Assembly (NCBI GenBank): GCA_027364495.1
Contig: DAHXPE010000149.1
Span: forward strand, 1-14,513
Source: Candidatus Heimdallarchaeota archaeon
Lineage (GTDB): Archaea; Asgardarchaeota; Heimdallarchaeia; Hodarchaeales; LC-3
DNA: 14,513 nt
Reading direction: 5' to 3'
Part shown: one piece after another, positions 13,719 through 14,513 of the stretch
How positions within the stretch are numbered: position 1 is the stretch's first letter
How the letters are laid out: the number at the start of each line of letters is the position of its first letter
Translations under genes and position numbers: made by a program
The notes under the pieces: generated by a model
What the model was told of the DNA's origin: nothing
Databases searched by the model: none
The model's input: the letters and a program-made list of their open reading frames with translations, nothing else

Positions 13719-14453
13719 TTAAGAAGCAAAATCTCGTTTAAATATAGTCAAAAATTCATTTAAATCAGTAAAAATATAGTCTGGATTTGCCTCTTCAAGT
13801 TTACTAGAATCAACGGGTCCAGTTAATACAGCGCCAGTTTTTACTCCTGCAAGTTTGCCATCTTCTATGTCAGAAGGCAAATCACCAAGTGCAATAACAT
13901 TAGCCATTTCTTCTTTACTGATTCCTAAAGCTATTAAGGATTCTTCAATACCTTTAGCTTTTTCAAAATTCTGTAAACTATTTTTATCAATAATTATTTG
14001 AAAGTATTTCTCTAAGTCATTCTTCTTGAGGATTTCAATGACCTTTTTCTTGGATGATAAAGTTATAAGTATTTTTGGAACACCAGAAGAAGTTAAAATC
14101 TTTAATAATTCTTCTGCATCAGGAAAAACTTCAATTTCAGTATACCGTTTCTGAATTAGGTATGCTGTCCGCAAAGTAATATTAACACTTGTTGATCTAC
14201 CTAAACCTAAATTTCTTGATGTTTTATAAAAAACTTTCAATACCAATTTTTTAGGGTTTTTCATACCCTCTTTAGTCTCTTCATCTACTAATTTCTGTGA
14301 GACATTCATAATTTCGGCAACGCGAATATTAGGAAGTCTTTTATTCAACTCATTGATGTAAATCGAAAACATTAAATTAAATGAATCGACTAAAGTACCA
14401 TCAAAGTCGAATACAACCGCAGAGGGTTTGTTTGAAAGTGTCACTTCACTCAA
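13719..14453 (-). CDS. HAD-superfamily phosphatase (phosphoglycolate phosphatase-like)
   Basis: All HAD motifs are present in this 244-residue protein. Motif I is VVFDFDGTLVDS (13-24; nucleophile D16, acid D18). A helical cap follows at about 25-100. Motif II is ILITLSS (128-134), Lys of motif III is K165 or K167, and motif IV is GDLPSDIEDGK (190-200). The C1-type helical cap and overall length resemble phosphoglycolate phosphatase and beta-phosphoglucomutase relatives, which hydrolyse small phosphorylated metabolites. The exact substrate cannot be assigned. The first in-frame start is TTG at 14453. GTG at codon 4 (14444) lies about 28 bp from a TAATATTT box and is an equally good leaderless start. 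No ATG occurs before motif I. It converges with the reductase gene, leaving 19 bp. Confidence 0.88.
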   Translation of the reverse strand: MSEVTLSNKPSAVVFDFDGTLVDSFNLMFSIYINELNKRLPNIRVAEIMNVSQKLVDEETKEGMKNPKKLVLKVFYKTSRNLGLGRSTSVNITLRTAYLIQKRYTEIEVFPDAEELLKILTSSGVPKILITLSSKKKVIEILKKNDLEKYFQIIIDKNSLQNFEKAKGIEESLIALGISKEEMANVIALGDLPSDIEDGKLAGVKTGAVLTGPVDSSKLEEANPDYIFTDLNEFLTIFKRDFAS

Positions 14454-14513
14454 ATTTTTTCAACCGTAAAAATATTAGTTTTGAATAATTTTTTTATTTC
14501 CATTTTATTTTAT

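Overview
This window looks like part of a low-GC archaeal chromosome (about 30% GC by eye), possibly from the Asgard lineage. Archaeal signs are TATA-like boxes about 25-28 bp upstream of several starts with little or no leader, poly-T tracts after genes, and a type II (archaeal/eukaryotic class) methionine-aminopeptidase fold. The Asgard placement rests mainly on a protein resembling eukaryotic EBP1/PA2G4 and is an inference. No rRNA, tRNA, CRISPR array or intact insertion sequence was seen.

Layout. 1-176 holds a repeat copy and a promoter. 177-659 (+) encodes a small lysine-rich protein with a possible winged-helix end. It converges, one base apart, on 661-1962 (-), an all-helical TPR-like protein. 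1963-3233 is a 1.27-kb gene-poor stretch. It contains a 28-bp promoter-like inverted repeat, a doubtful 61-codon ORF, a second copy of the window's first 39 bases, and a segment of about 338 bp that looks inserted into that repeat and carries hairpins. 3234-4391 (+) encodes an apparently inactive methionine-aminopeptidase-like protein with a lysine-rich tail. It is followed by an unrecognised 724-residue protein (4445-6619) and a DUF167 protein (6632-6883). 6895-7419 (-) is an unrecognised helical protein, and 7650-8741 (+) is a ParB/Srx-fold, SerK-like protein.

12772 down to 8796 (-) is a MoxR AAA+ ATPase / DUF58 / polytopic membrane protein cluster. The DUF58 and membrane-protein genes are in the same frame, separated only by a TAG and one codon. 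Divergent from it, 12950-13699 (+) is a PyrK/HydG-type FAD/NAD(P) reductase that has lost its [2Fe-2S] cysteine loop. 13719-14453 (-) is a HAD phosphatase that converges on it.

How the genes work together. The clearest functional unit is MoxR-DUF58-membrane protein. In known examples a MoxR ATPase acts with a vWA-like DUF58 partner at the membrane as a chaperone or maturation system. The remaining genes are mostly single transcription units. The items most worth following are the EBP1-like pseudo-aminopeptidase, the split repeat in the intergenic region, and the reductase with the missing iron-sulfur loop.
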